Origin: Paraspadella gotoi
Taxonomy: Eukaryota > Chaetognatha
DNA: 64,000 bases
NCBI GenBank assembly: GCA_051294375.1
Contig: CM119266.1
Span: forward strand, 17,230,087 to 17,294,086
Reading direction: 5' to 3'
In this document: positions 12,228 to 56,928 of the stretch, piece after piece
How positions within the stretch are numbered: position 1 is the first letter of the stretch
Layout: each line of letters opens with the position of its first letter
Position numbers and translations under genes: made by a program
The notes under the pieces: generated by a model
Seen by the model: the letters and a program-made list of their open reading frames with translations, nothing else
The model's database searches: none
What the model was told of the DNA's origin: nothing

Positions 12228-15200
12228 TACCCAGGGTTCCCCATGGAAGTAGAGACGATGCAAGGTTTGGAAACGACTTCATAACGAGGTGACGGAGTTG
12301 GAGGTGAAATGATGATAGTGCAGGGAAGGCGGAGGCTAAAGGGGAAGATTAGCTGGGGATTATTTGCGAATCGGATGGGGATTGGATTTGGTTCGGATGG
12401 AGATTAGAGAGGGGTTGAAGGTGGGTTTGGATAAGACACAATGAAAAATGGCGTAACGTTACTGTTCCGTGCATAAAAAAAATTCACTGTTCAATATTAT
12501 TATATTTCTTTTTATTTTTTGAAACGTTATAGTTTCATATGCTGATATCCAAAATATCAATGCAAAATCTTTTTTGTTTTTTTGATATGACTGAATATAG
12601 GGTGAAAGATGATAAATTTTTTAAAAAAGTTACTTATTCATATTTATTCATAGAATTGTAATATAAAAAAATAAAAAAAAATAATAGTACTAATAGTTAG
12701 TGTTATGTCTCAAATAGATGGAAAAAAACCTCATTTAAAATTCGATCGGGAAGTGGGGTAACTAAGGCTTACCAATGGCATCCTCCACGCCGATTGTTCT
12801 CTCAAATAATTTTTTTTATTTAATATATTTGAAAGGGAAAAAAAGAAAATTTGGAATGCAGGTTGCAGAAAGGGTACAGATAATCTGGACTTATTGACAT
12901 GATAACCATGACTTTTAATATTTTGTGAAATGGGGGCAGTAAAGAATCTAAAAAATTTCATCATTAAGTCAGTTAATGAACCCTTTCCAATGGGCTATTA
13001 CGAGAAATATTTTTTCTTAATTAAAATGGCTGATAAATAATAAAATTAAATTCCTTGCTATATTTAAAAAAAATATCAATACAAATTAACACAATGATGT
13101 TTTGCTTTGTCAAATATGTTACCAGCTATATAATTTTTTACAACTTTAATATGATAAACAAGCAGTGTGTCAAGCTTTTAGTTTGCAGTTAAAGATAATG
13201 AAAAATGACGATTTTTTTTCACAGACAAGAAGGTAAATGTCCAGACTGTTTATATCAAGCTGAAAACATTTTTGTATTTATCATTTTTAATATATTTTAT
13301 CAAGCTATAACATAAATTTTTGCTTGTTTTTTAATTTAACTGAAAAATATAAGCAATTTTATAGAATAAAAAAAATTTAATAATAAACAAAATTTAATTC
13401 AGTCTTTCCTTTTTCAAATTACAAAAGAAAAAGAAAAAAAATCATATGTCTTCATTGAAATTTTTAAAGCAAAAAACTGTTATACTTTTAACTCTGATTT
13501 AAACAAAAGCTGTGTAAAGATTTATGGATTTAATTTAATAAAACTTTTTTAGAAAGGTGTCCCATGATTAGGGCTTTAATTTGATACCACATCCACCTTG
13601 CTACCTCTTTTCTTTCAAAAGTTATTTAAAAAAATAACGTTTTTTAAATTACGCAGTACAAATCTTTGTTAAATAAAAATTTCGGCAAAGCGGGAGTATC
13701 TCACTTATTTCTGTTGGTACAATACTTAAATTTCAAAATAAAACTTGAAGAAAATTTTTTTGTCATTTAGAGACAAATCACTTTCAGATGTACCCATCGT
13801 ATAATAATTTATTTATTTATTTCCCCCAAAAAAGCCTAATTAGAAAAGTTGAAATTTTTTCAAATTGTTGGGAAAAAAATTTCATCCGACCTATGCTCAT
13901 TGAGAATAATGGTTTTGCATAGAAAATTAAAATATCAAAAAAATAAAAAAATCAGCCTCTAGAAAAATAGAAAGGCTAGAGGCTGATTTTTTTAGAATTG
14001 CAAAATTTTTTTCTTGACTCATAATCCATTATTCTCAAGTTTCAAAATATTTTTTTCCAAAATCATTCAATCAATTTTTTTTTATTAATTTAAAATGTTT
14101 TTATGATGTTGTTTTGTTTGAAAGAATTGAAAAAAAGTGAAAAATATAGTAATTATATAAGGTTTTTGAAAATACCTTTAAAATATTAAATAATTAGACA
14201 CAAGGGGAGTAAGCAGAGAAAACTTCCCATTCATAAAGAAAATTGAAAATGAATTTGTCATATTGTTATTTAGATTAATTGACTAATTACAAACAAATGA
14301 TTCATATAAATTGAGGAAATGATGGGTAAAAAATATTCATCTTGGTCTCGGTTAACTATTAGGTTATCGTTAAAGTTTTGTTTTAATAATATTAATATTT
14401 TTTTTGCATTTATAAAAGCAATGGTCTAAAATTTTGTAAGCGTTTCGAGCTATATTGCTTCATCTTTTTTACTATTTTTGATCTAGTTAGCTTTTTTGTT
14501 GATGGTCAAGGGTTATGGTCAGATACAGACATGTCCAGTAGTGTATATCGCACATATTACCAAAAGTAGTGATCAATTAATTTGGCTCAGAAACGATTTT
14601 AAAGGGACAAAATCAGCACGAGACCGTTTCGCCACGTTATTTTTCATTGTGTCATAAGGAGCTGGTTGGGAATGGGGTTAGATGGGGTGAGGTTAGACGG
14701 CTATTGGTTAGAGGATCGGAATTTGCGTAGGGATGAAATGGGGATTGGATGGAGATTAGATGAGAAATTAGATGGGATGATTGTATGGGGATTGTATGAG
14801 GAATTGGATTTTCCGACGGATGGAGCAATATATTCCTCACCTCCCAGTCCTGAAATCTTCGTTGACTAAACGAGATTTGAATAAAACTTCGATCTGGGGA
14901 GGAAGAGTAGGAGGAAGAGTAGAAGGAAGAGGAGGAGGAAGAAAACGAGGAATAGGATTAAAAGGAGGAGGAAAAAATGAATTTAAAAGGAGGAAGAGGA
15001 GAAGAAGAAAAGAGAGAAAGAAGATTAGGAGAAGGAATAAAGAGAAGGAAGGGGAAGGAAAATAGGTGGAGGTAAACATCGTTGTCTCTATCATTATCCT
15101 CATGTTTTTCTTTGACAAACTTAAAGACAACGACAACAACAACCTCGATTCCATTTTTGGGAAAAACGATAAGATTTCTGTCGACGAAATTGCAAAACTC

Positions 15201-15275
15201 GTCTCTCATTTCTATCCGAGGTTTTTCTTCTTCCGCATAGAGAATTTTAGCCTGAGAGACAGGCGGAGAAGGAAT
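7202..15275 (-). CDS. Single-pass membrane protein, unknown family (6-7 exons, 5' end missing)
   Basis: Unrecognised gene rebuilt from phase-compatible exons: 15144-15275 (or ending at 15251), 14841-14893, 10938-11163, 10480-10649, 8635-8917, 7596-7792 and possibly 7202-7307. The ectodomain has an acidic Asp/Tyr segment (about 11040-11080), then a Cys cluster with CIAVESYTWCAQRGQC and NCSCPCNRICGGGKRVEC. A Thr-rich stretch, the acidic run ENNEEEEE and one hydrophobic segment (FFIVIVVVILVSIVSLTLIY) follow. The next exon opens with RRKKRK, the expected basic inner flank, then an Ala-rich, Ser/Tyr-rich tail. The protein either stops at TAG 7592-7594 or uses a weak donor there and ends with DFWN at 7202-7204. 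Start and signal peptide were not found; they should lie between 15.3 and 16.5 kb. Type I topology is inferred from the basic flank. Confidence 0.6.
7520..7582. repeat. (AATC)n microsatellite
   Basis: AATC tetranucleotides in tandem, flanked by degenerate GAGTCAATC copies, just below the sixth exon of the membrane-protein gene. Confidence 0.8.
7889..8535 (+). repeat. Two copies of a second SINE family
   Basis: Direct copies at about 7889-8095 and 8296-8535. Each has GGTGCTGGAGGNAAGTCATT (A-box-like), GGTCCGGGGTTCTAGCCC (B-box-like), then AGAGGGACGGGG, TTACAGCCT and a 3' end at TTACTGTCTCTTCA. The second copy has about 20 extra bases after CAACCGTT. The 3' segment CTACAGCCTGATCCGAAACT also ends the unrelated-headed element near 20070. 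They lie in an intron of the membrane-protein gene. Confidence 0.65.
8918..10479. other. Intron, AT-rich, no exon seen
   Basis: Lies between two exons of the membrane-protein gene. It contains a weak direct repeat of about 220 bases (both copies end near TCTGAAGGGCTC then a T run, at about 9810-9835 and 10025-10055). Nothing else was recognised. Confidence 0.4.
11170..11262. repeat. (GA)n run beside an acceptor
   Basis: On the minus strand this is a CT tract ending at the CAG acceptor of exon 10938-11163 of the membrane-protein gene. Confidence 0.8.
12133..12225. repeat. (CT)n microsatellite
   Basis: Uninterrupted CT dinucleotide run inside the large intron of the membrane-protein gene. No exon was found next to it. 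Confidence 0.85.
12435..14653. mobile_element. 2.2-kb terminal-inverted-repeat element with ATAA duplication
   Basis: The left end GACACAATGAAAAATGGCGT (12435) and the reverse complement of the right end GACACAATGAAAAATAACGT (14653) form imperfect inverted repeats that go on through ACNGTNCCGTGC-like sequence. ATAA stands on both sides (12431-12434 and 14654-14657). The element interrupts a purine-rich GGGGATTGGATGGAGATTAGA-like tract that continues on both flanks. The interior is very AT-rich and has no coding frame, so the copy is non-autonomous. A 16-bp hairpin (13951-13992) lies inside. Superfamily not assigned. Confidence 0.7.
13938..13995. repeat. Hairpin inside the TIR element
   Basis: AAAAAATCAGCCTCTA and TAGAGGCTGATTTTTT form an almost perfect stem with a loop of about 15 bases. 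Outer arms near GAGAATAATGG (about 13902) and CCATTATTCTC (about 14027) extend the symmetry. Confidence 0.75.
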
Positions 15276-15331
15276 CTGGGGGAGAAAGAGCTGGAGAGAA
15301 AAGAGGGAAGAGAGAGAGGGGAGAAGTGAGT

Positions 15332-15379
<48 letters not shown>

Positions 15380-15670
15380 GCGATTGAGAGGTACAAAAAT
15401 GTTTAAACGGATCAAACTAGTGGCTAAACGTTTTAGGTAATATCAAGAAAATTAATATATCAAATAGAATTCAAAAAAATTAAAATCATGTGAAACTCAC
15501 TCCTTGGTAAGTCACGATTGAAGAGAATAGAACAAACATTATCATTCTCAGGTTGTATTAATTTCGTTGCCACAAAATTAGTCTTTTTTCGAGTTTTTCT
15601 TTAATTTTAAATTCAGACTCCGTAAAACTTTACAAAATTTTTTTTATTATTTATAGTGATTGTCTAAACG

Positions 15671-15708
15671 ATGATTTTAACTTTTTTCTACAATTGGATA
15701 CTTCTCTC

Positions 15709-15778
<70 letters not shown>

Positions 15779-16360
15779 CTCCATACCTCTTTCTCTCTTT
15801 CAGTCTTTCTTATTTCTCATTATAATGAGATTTTCATCTGCATCTTTTATGGATTAATAATTCGTAAATCATCAAATTTTATTTGAAAATAAAAAATAAT
15901 TAGCTATTGAAAAAAAATTAATAACAAGCATTTTTTATTACAATTGACAAGTGACATTATTAATACTATAACTACTCGGAATTTAGCGTTTCGATGAATT
16001 AAATGTACAACTTTTCTCAACTTTCATCTTTCCCATTCTTTTCAAACCATATCCATTTTCTTCTCTTAATCTCTCCATTTCTTTTTAATCTATTTCTATT
16101 ATCTTCTCTTAATCTCTCCTCTTATTAATCCATCTCTATCGTCATCTCTTAATCACTCATTTTCGTTTATATCTTTCCTTTTCATCTCTCCTTTTAAACG
16201 CTCTTTATCTGCTCCTTTCTTTGTCACTATCTTTTTTTCTTAATCTCCCATTTTTTAATCTTGCTTTGTCTCTACCCTCTCTTCTTAATCTCCCCCTTTT
16301 GTAATCTTTCTCAATCTCTATTCTTTTTTTTTTCCTATATTTTTTTTTAAATTTCCTCTC
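15671..16360. other. CT run and pyrimidine-rich degenerate repeats
   Basis: A CT microsatellite (15701-15773) is followed by about 300 bases of degenerate units like CTTCTCTTAATCTCTCC (16021-16350). No exon is recognised, though the missing 5' exons of the membrane-protein gene could lie here. Confidence 0.5.
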
Positions 16361-16509
16361 CTAATTTAAGGGATTAGAAACAGAGATGGGGCGCATTTGA
16401 AAAATAAAAACGAGTTTTACTTTCCTCCGCCTCTTCTTTCCCGTTCCTCCTCCTCCGCCCCCTCTTCTTTCCCGTTCCTCCTCCTCCTCCCTCTTTCCTC
16501 CATTTCCTT

Positions 16510-48598
<32,089 letters not shown>

Positions 48599-48600
48599 CT

Positions 48601-48682
<82 letters not shown>

Positions 48683-49445
48683 CGGGGGGAAGGGGAGGGA
48701 GGAAAGGGGGAAGAGGTAAGGGGGATAAAAGCTGAGGGCGAGGAAAACGCAGATCGAGAGTAATAAATAACATTAAATTTATAATTTTACCAAACATTAC
48801 CAAAACATTACCGAACATTTTACCAAATATTACCTTCACCAAAAACTTAATCAGTTATTAAAATACGTCGCTATAATGTAATAGTTAATAGGATTTGAGT
48901 TTTTCAAGTTGAGTTGAATACAGGCGTCTTATTATTTTTTATTTTATAGGATTTTTTTGAATTTAAGTATTAATAGAGGAAAAAACGGAGCGACAAGTTA
49001 ACTCTTTCTCTTTCTTCATCCTCTTTATACCTCTACTTTTTTTTCTGTCATTTCTTTTATCTTTCCCTTTCTGTCTTTTCTTTGTCTTTGTTTCAATCCT
49101 CCTACTTTTCTCTTCACTCTACTTGTTTCTCATTTTTTCCTATCTTTCCGATTCTTGGCTTTACTTCTCTTTATTTCCTTTTCCTTCCTTCTCTTTCCCG
49201 CCTTGCTACCTTTTACAAAGTCGGAAACGCGTATCAATTTTGGAGGACGAGGAGGAGGAGGAGGAGTAGGGTGTGTCTGATTTGAGGACGAAAAATTCGG
49301 GTTCAATGCAGATTTAATTTTTAAGCAATCTGATTGGACGAAATCCGAATCTGATTGATACGAATTCGAGGTGACGTAATCCAGATTTGATTGTATATTA
49401 ACTGATTCCAAGGAATCGGAATTTATCAGCTGGTTGGACAGGAAG

Positions 49446-49455
49446 NNNNNNNNNN
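49446..49455. other. Assembly gap (10 N)
   Basis: Ten N. About 60 bases on either side are near-duplicates of each other (both end TGGTTGGACAGGAAG). The right palindrome arm crosses this place near 52420-52480 with one copy and no gap. Confidence 1.
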
Positions 49456-49757
49456 TTTGATTGTAGATTAATTGATTCCAAGGAATTGGAAATTATCAAC
49501 TGGTTGGACAGGAAGCTTTTCCTTTTTCGATTGCAGTAAAACTCCTGATCTTCCTTTTGATAGGACGAAATTTTTATTTGATTGGATGAACGATTACTAT
49601 TTTGGTTGGAGATAAAACTAAAAATCTCTGTTGTGTTAAGGTTTGATTTTCTATCATTGGTAGAAGAGTCAGTTAGATCAAAGATGTAGAAAGTCGGATC
49701 TATAACGGACGAGCTGGACGATGGCATTACTCTTCTCTCCCTCTCTGCCTCGCTTCT

Positions 49758-49810
<53 letters not shown>

Positions 49811-49914
49811 ATTCCAAATGGGGAAGGCAAAGTCTACCCTCGTTTCAAAGGCCGTATTTCCGTCTGAGTTTCCAAAGGTGAGTCCTCCTCTCTCTCTCTC
49901 TCTCTCCTCTCTCT

Positions 49915-49954
<40 letters not shown>

Positions 49955-50811
49955 CAATTCCAAAGTTTTTCGCGTCGGTGAGAGGTACGACTTCAGACCC
50001 TTTGGATTTGTTGTTGTTGTTGTCGTCGTTAAGTTCTAAAGATTTTTTTTCTTCTCTTCATTCAACTTCGGATTCACAATTTCTGTAAAATCGTGAGGAC
50101 GTCGTCATCGACGTCGTCGTCGTCGTCGTCGTCGTAATCACACTATGTTGGACGGTTGACGTTTATTCTCTTTTTTTTACGGATTTTCGATTTTGTCTTT
50201 TCTCAATTTTTTTTTACGTAGGAAGCAGATAAAATTTTACATTTTTGACGTGGATCTGACGATAATTTTAGTTGCGTAAGTTTATACTTATTTGTGACGC
50301 GATTTTATTGCCGCGAGTCTGACGCTATTATTTTGTGACGCAGATTTTTATGACGCGACTTTAGTGGCGCGATTCTGACGCTAATATTTTGTGACGTAAA
50401 TTTTTGTGTCGCTACTCTTTGTGGCTCGATTCTGACGTAGCTTTCCTAGACTCAGATTTTATTGGCGTGAGATTAAGTTTCTCAACACTGAACCGTTAGG
50501 GTGTCTTGGTTTTGGGCTCGGTTGTTGGGCTGGATTGACCCAACGAGGTGGCGTCCTTGGGCTCATTAATCGATGATCCAATAGTTAATTGAGTTTGATC
50601 TGATGTAAAGGTAATCAATTTTTCGATTTTAAAATTCATTGCCATAAAATGCGCGTAAGGTTCAAAAAGGTTCACAAGTGCTACGTAGTTGATCAGTTTT
50701 TCTGGATTGCATCACGATAATAAAAATGGCATCAAATATATTTTTTCGGCGTTGTGTTGAAATCAGTGACACACCTGTGAATTTAACGAGGATCTCTCAT
50801 CCTTATCTCTC

Positions 50812-51142
<331 letters not shown>

Positions 51143-52134
51143 AGATAAGGATAGAGAGATCCTCGTTAAATTCACAGGTGTGTCACTGATTTCAACACAA
51201 CGCCGAAAAAATATATTTGATGCCATTTTTATTTATCGTGATGCAATCCAGAAAAACTGATCAACTACGTAGCACTTGTGAACCTTTTTGAACCTTACGC
51301 GCATTTTATGGCAATGAATTTTAAAATCGAAAAATTGATTACTTACATCAGATCAAACTCAATTAACTATTGGATCATCGATTAATGAGCCCAAGGACGC
51401 CACCTCGTTGGGTCAATCCAGCCCAACAACCGAGCCCAAACCCAAGACACCCTAACGGTTCAGTGTTGAGAAACTTAATCTCACGCCAATAAAATCTGAG
51501 TCTAGGAAAGCTACGTCAGAATCGAGCCACAAAGAGTGCGACACAAAAATTTACGTCACAAAATATTAGCGTCAGAATCGCGCCACTAAAGTCGCGTCAT
51601 AAAAATCTGCGTCACAAAATAATAGCGTCAGACTCGCGGCAATAAAATCGCGTCACAAATAAGTATAAACTTACGCAACTAAAATTATCGTCAGATCCAC
51701 GTCAAAAATGTAAAATTTTATCTGCTTCCTACGTAAAAAAAAATTGAGAAAAGACAAAATCGAAAATCCGTAAAAAAAAGAGAATAAACGTCAACCGTCC
51801 AACATAGTGTGATTACGACGACGACGACGACGACGACGTCGATGACGACGTCCTCACGATTTTAACAAAATTGTGAATCCGAAGTTTGAATGAAGAGAAA
51901 AAAAAATCTTAGAACTTAACGACGACAACACAACAACAAATCCAAAGGGTCTGAAGTCTGTACCTTCTTCACCGCGAAAAAACTTTGGAATTGAGAGAGA
52001 GAGAGAGAGAAGAGAGGAGAGAGAGAAGAGAGAGAAGAGAGAAGAGAGAGAGAGAGAGAGACTCACCTTTGGAAACTCGACGGAAATACGGCCTTTGAAA
52101 CGAGGGTAGACTTTGCCTTCCCCATTGGAATACT

Positions 52135-52214
<80 letters not shown>

Positions 52215-53702
52215 TGCCATCGTCCACTCGTCCGTTATAGATCCGACTTTCTACATCTTTGATCAACTGACTCTTCTACCAATGATAGAAAATCAACTTA
52301 ACACAACAGAGATTTTTAGTTTTATCTCCAACCAAAATAGTAATCGTTCATCCAATCAAAATAAAATTTCGTCCTATCAAAAGGAAAGATCAGGAATTTT
52401 ATGCAATCGAAAAAGGAAAAGCTTCCTGTCCAACCAGCTGATAAATTCCGATTCCTTGGAATCAGTTAATTACAATCAAATCTGGATTACGTCACCTCGA
52501 ATTCGATCAATCAGATTCGGATTTCGTCCAATCAGATTGCGGCTTAAAAAATAAATCTGCATTGAACCCGAATTTTTCGTCCTCAAATCAGACAACACCC
52601 TACTCCTCCTCCTCCTCCTCTCTCCAAAATTGATACGCGTTTCCGACTTTGTAAAAGGTAGCAAGGCGGGAAAGAGAAGGAAGGAAAAGGAATAAAGAGA
52701 AGTAAAGCCAAGAATCGGAAAGATAGGAAAAAATGAGAAACAAGTAGAGTGAAGAGAAAAGTAGGAGGATTGAAACAAAGACAAAGAAAAGACAGAAAGG
52801 GAAAGATAAAGAAAGACAGAAAAAAAGTAGAGGTATAAAGAGGATGAAGAAAGAGAAAGAGTTAACTTTCCTCCGTTTCTATTAATACTTAAATCAAAAA
52901 AATCCTATAAAAAAAAAAATAATAAGACGCCTGTATTCAACTCAACTTGAAAAACTCAAATCCTATTAACTATTACATTATAGCGACGTATTTTAATAAC
53001 TGATTAAGTTTTTGGTGAAGGTAATATTGGGTAAAATGTTCGGTAATGTTTTGGTAATGTTTGGTAAATTATAAATTTAATGTTATTTATTACTCTCGAT
53101 CTGCGTTTTCCTCCCCCTCAGCTTTTATCCCCCTTACCTCTTCCCCCTTTCCTCCTCCCTTCCCCCCGCCTTCTCTCTCTCTCTCTCTTTTCCCTCTCTT
53201 CTCTCCTCTCTCTCTCTTCTCCTCTCTCTGTTTCTCTCTCTCTCTCTCTCTCTACAGACCCGGAGATGACAGGAATACATCCTCTCGACGAGGTTTCCCC
53301 AAACGCGTCGACGGCCTTGCCTCATCATCATCATCATCATCATCATCATCACGGCCAGGGGCAGGGACATCCGGGCTCCGGGCCGCATGGGCGACATTGC
53401 CGGGGCCGCCCATGGGTGCATGGGATGGCCGTCGGGGCGCATCCTCGGCGCCTGGAGGAGGAATGATGACGACGAACAACGGAATGCCGGGATTTTTTGG
53501 GTCGTTCGTTCATTCATTTATTCAGTCAGTCTTTCGATCATTCATTCATTATTCATTCATTCATTCATTCATTCATTTCATCATTCATTCATCATTCTTT
53601 TTAGTGTCCAAAGTAAGAGGAAAGATAGCTTTCGTATTTATTAAATAGACAGGTATTGGTTAATATCGGTTGTACCGATTTATTAACTGAAACATTTAGC
53701 TT
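51143..53702. repeat. Right arm of the large palindrome
   Basis: Reverse complement of 48143-50811 with many single-base deletions, mostly in homopolymers. In the poly-His exon GGGGC, GGTGGCATGGGG and CGGGGGC of the left arm each lose one or more G here, so the reading frame breaks after GPHG. It ends at a 25-N gap. Confidence 0.95.
53261..53515 (+). pseudogene. Frameshifted copy of the HNF4 poly-His exon
   Basis: Starts in frame (PEMTGIHPLDEVSPNAST, ten His, GQGQGHPGSG) then loses frame by homopolymer deletions. It is more likely a sequencing or assembly by-product than a gene remnant, since the flanks mirror the left arm through introns too. Confidence 0.7.
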
Positions 53703-53703
53703 C

Positions 53704-53728
53704 NNNNNNNNNNNNNNNNNNNNNNNNN
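53704..53728. other. Assembly gap (25 N)
   Basis: 25 N directly at the outer end of the right palindrome arm. Confidence 1.
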
Positions 53729-55955
53729 CAAGCTTTTTTCTTTCCGATTGATCTAATCTTACACGAAGTAAAAGGATCAACTTTTTATGATTTTTTCTCA
53801 TACTATTTGATAAAAATATATCTCATTTCAAAATTGTATATTATATATTTCTAAAAAGAGTTAAAATAATAAAAAAGTCAAGTCATCGGAAAAGAATCGT
53901 TAGTTTGTTTTTTCTTCTTTTTTTTTCAGAGAAAAGTGAGTTTGAATAATTTAACTTTTAACCAAAAAAAAAAGCGAAATCATTTGAGGCATAAAAAAAA
54001 AAAAAATAAAAGAATAAATCAAACTGAAAACTAAAAAAAAAATGGGAAAAAAAATTAACCCGAAACTAAATTTAGAATCACCATGTTCTTACTGTGATTT
54101 TTTTAACCTTGTACAACGGAGCGAGACGACCCAATTGTAACTGTTAAGACATTTCTCACAGTTGTACCGCTCAATATATTCGCACACTTGTCACACCCAA
54201 TATATTCCTGACCTTTTCACTGTGAAGATACAATTGACAGACTTTCCCAAAAAAGTTTTCAAAAATTGTTTTGATACAAAAAATTATTTTGTTTTGAATT
54301 TCGATTTATTTTCGTGATTGGAGACTCAATGTCGTAAATTCAAGGTCGTTCAACGATTGTATAATATTATTTTAATATCAATAAAATTAAATAAACCGCG
54401 AAGGACGAAAAAAAAAATAAAACAAAAGGTACCTGTTCCTTCGGCGTAATGACTTCCGAGAAAAACCGGTAGGGGATCTTCGAAAAAGGAAAATGAAAAA
54501 AAGAACCAAAATGTCAACAGTTTTTTTTTTCACCTCGTCATTGTTTTTTTGTTTTTTGTTTTTTTTAAATTTTTGTTTGGTTTTTATCAGTGCGACAAAT
54601 GAAGTCAAGCTGGTCCAACCGCAGGTGTTATTATTTTTGTTGTCATGGAGAGAGAGAAAGAATCAAAAGACTACAACGGCATCAGCGTTGCATTTGTTAT
54701 CGTTTTCACTTTTTGTTTGCTTATTTCATGGTTTACAGTTGTTTATTTTCAGACGACGGAATAGAATTTTAGTTTCAAACTTCACAATTTTTTAGCGTCG
54801 AATTTTCTGGATTGTTTCACAAAAGTAACACGTTCTTAACGGGATCTCTAACCTTCTTAAAACTAGTATTCATGTTCTTAATGGGATCTTTGATTTCATT
54901 ATAACAATCACTTCTCCCGTTGACTCTAAATTGAAGTATAATTCTGGTTTCGAGAGAAAACAAAAGAAAATTTATAGAGGTCGCGTTTTAACAAAATATT
55001 TCCCAACTTCCCATTTCTTCTCCAAGAGTTTAATTTTAACCAAAATATTTAACCCTAATCTCTACCCAAATACTTTCATCCTATTAACCAACCCTGACCT
55101 TATTCTTAACCATAGTTGTTTATCCCTAACCCGAATCCATAACCTTATTCCCTAACCCAAAACCCTAATCACTGAACAAATATCAAACCAAATTCCTGAC
55201 ATAATCCCAAATCCTAATCTCTATTCTAACCTTTAACTTAATCTTTAAACTTTATTCTCAATTTAAGCGGAAATGGGAGACACTCTGTTAACAACATGGG
55301 AAGAACACAAAATGATGAACGGGGACCAAAGTGAGAATCGCAGGAAAATAAACTTCTTCCTCCTGAAAAAAAAAAAAAAGAAATCGTTAAAAATGGAAGA
55401 AAAGAAGGAGAAAAAAAAGGGAAGTAAACAAATTAGTGTTACTAGTCAAAAAAGGTAAGAAAAAAAAGGGTGAGGTGAGATAGGGTTGGGTAAAACAGTT
55501 GACGGCCAGGAAAAGGATAAATTGTGATTTTCGAACCGAGTTGATGATAATGAGAGATTATTGAGAGTGATTAGGAGAGAATTATTTTAGGTTAATTATG
55601 AAAAGATGTATTCGTGACTGACAAGTGAATGGATGTGAGTGAGGGTGAGAAATGACAAGTGAGAAGTGAGAGAGACAGAAGTCGTTGAGATAAGCTATGA
55701 TAAGATGAGGTGAGAAGGTAAAGGAAATTTAAAAATTAAGCATAGAATTATTAAGATAAATTAAACGATGATATAAATTCAATATGCCGCTACCACTTGT
55801 CAATTTATTATAATAGAAGAGTTGAATCCGCAATTAGGCCATTAAATTAAATTAAAATTTCTTTTGAATTTAAAAAATTCGGAAAAATAAGGTGACTGAA
55901 ATTTTTAGGAAGAAAAAAAACCAAAAGACGAAAAAACCTGGAAGAATCATAAAGT

Positions 55956-56099
<144 letters not shown>

Positions 56100-56811
56100 C
56101 GATTGGGGTTCGCCTGAGGAACACGACAGGCGTTAAGACATTTAGGAGGTGGGAGTGAGAGAGAGAGAGGGAGAAAAAGAAAGAGGGAGAGAGAATTGAG
56201 AGAGCAGAGCGGCGTAGGACAGAGAAGGAGAGGGGAAGAGAGTATAAAATAGAGAGGATGAATCGAGTTAGAGAAGAATAAAAGATAAAATTATGAGAAA
56301 AACAAAGAGGAGAATAAGAGGGAAGAAAATATTTTAATGTTTAATAGAAATCAGGGTATTTTTCTTTTGAACACAATTAATATGTGATCGGTTGAATATT
56401 ATGATTGAAAATATGATTAGAGTGAAATTATATTAAAGTCATAGGTGATAGTGCGGCAAGTGTGGCAAGTGTGGCAAGTGTGTCGATTAATTTCCATTCT
56501 CGCGTCTTCCGTATTTTTTTTTTACAGTGAAAGGAAACTCCCCCTTCTCTTCCTCCTCCTCCTCCTCCTCCTCCTCCTCCTCCTTCTTCGAGATCAAAAT
56601 TTCATCAAATTCTTACAAAAAATCAAACTATTTGGTTTCATGGAACTAAAAACTAAACGACTTGATAATTTGAACATCTGAAATTAATTTTTGTCATCTG
56701 TAATCACAAAAAAGAATGAGAAAAAAATTAATGTTCAGAGACAGTCTATTGTGCCTAAAAATATTTGAACGGAATTATTTTAAATGAACTTAGAAGTGTG
56801 ACATACATTCG

Positions 56812-56928
<117 letters not shown>

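Noticed and set aside
53061-53648. Plus-strand protein with PGDDRNTSSRRGF and poly-Ser
   Set aside because: It is the wrong frame of the palindromic copy of the HNF4 poly-His exon.
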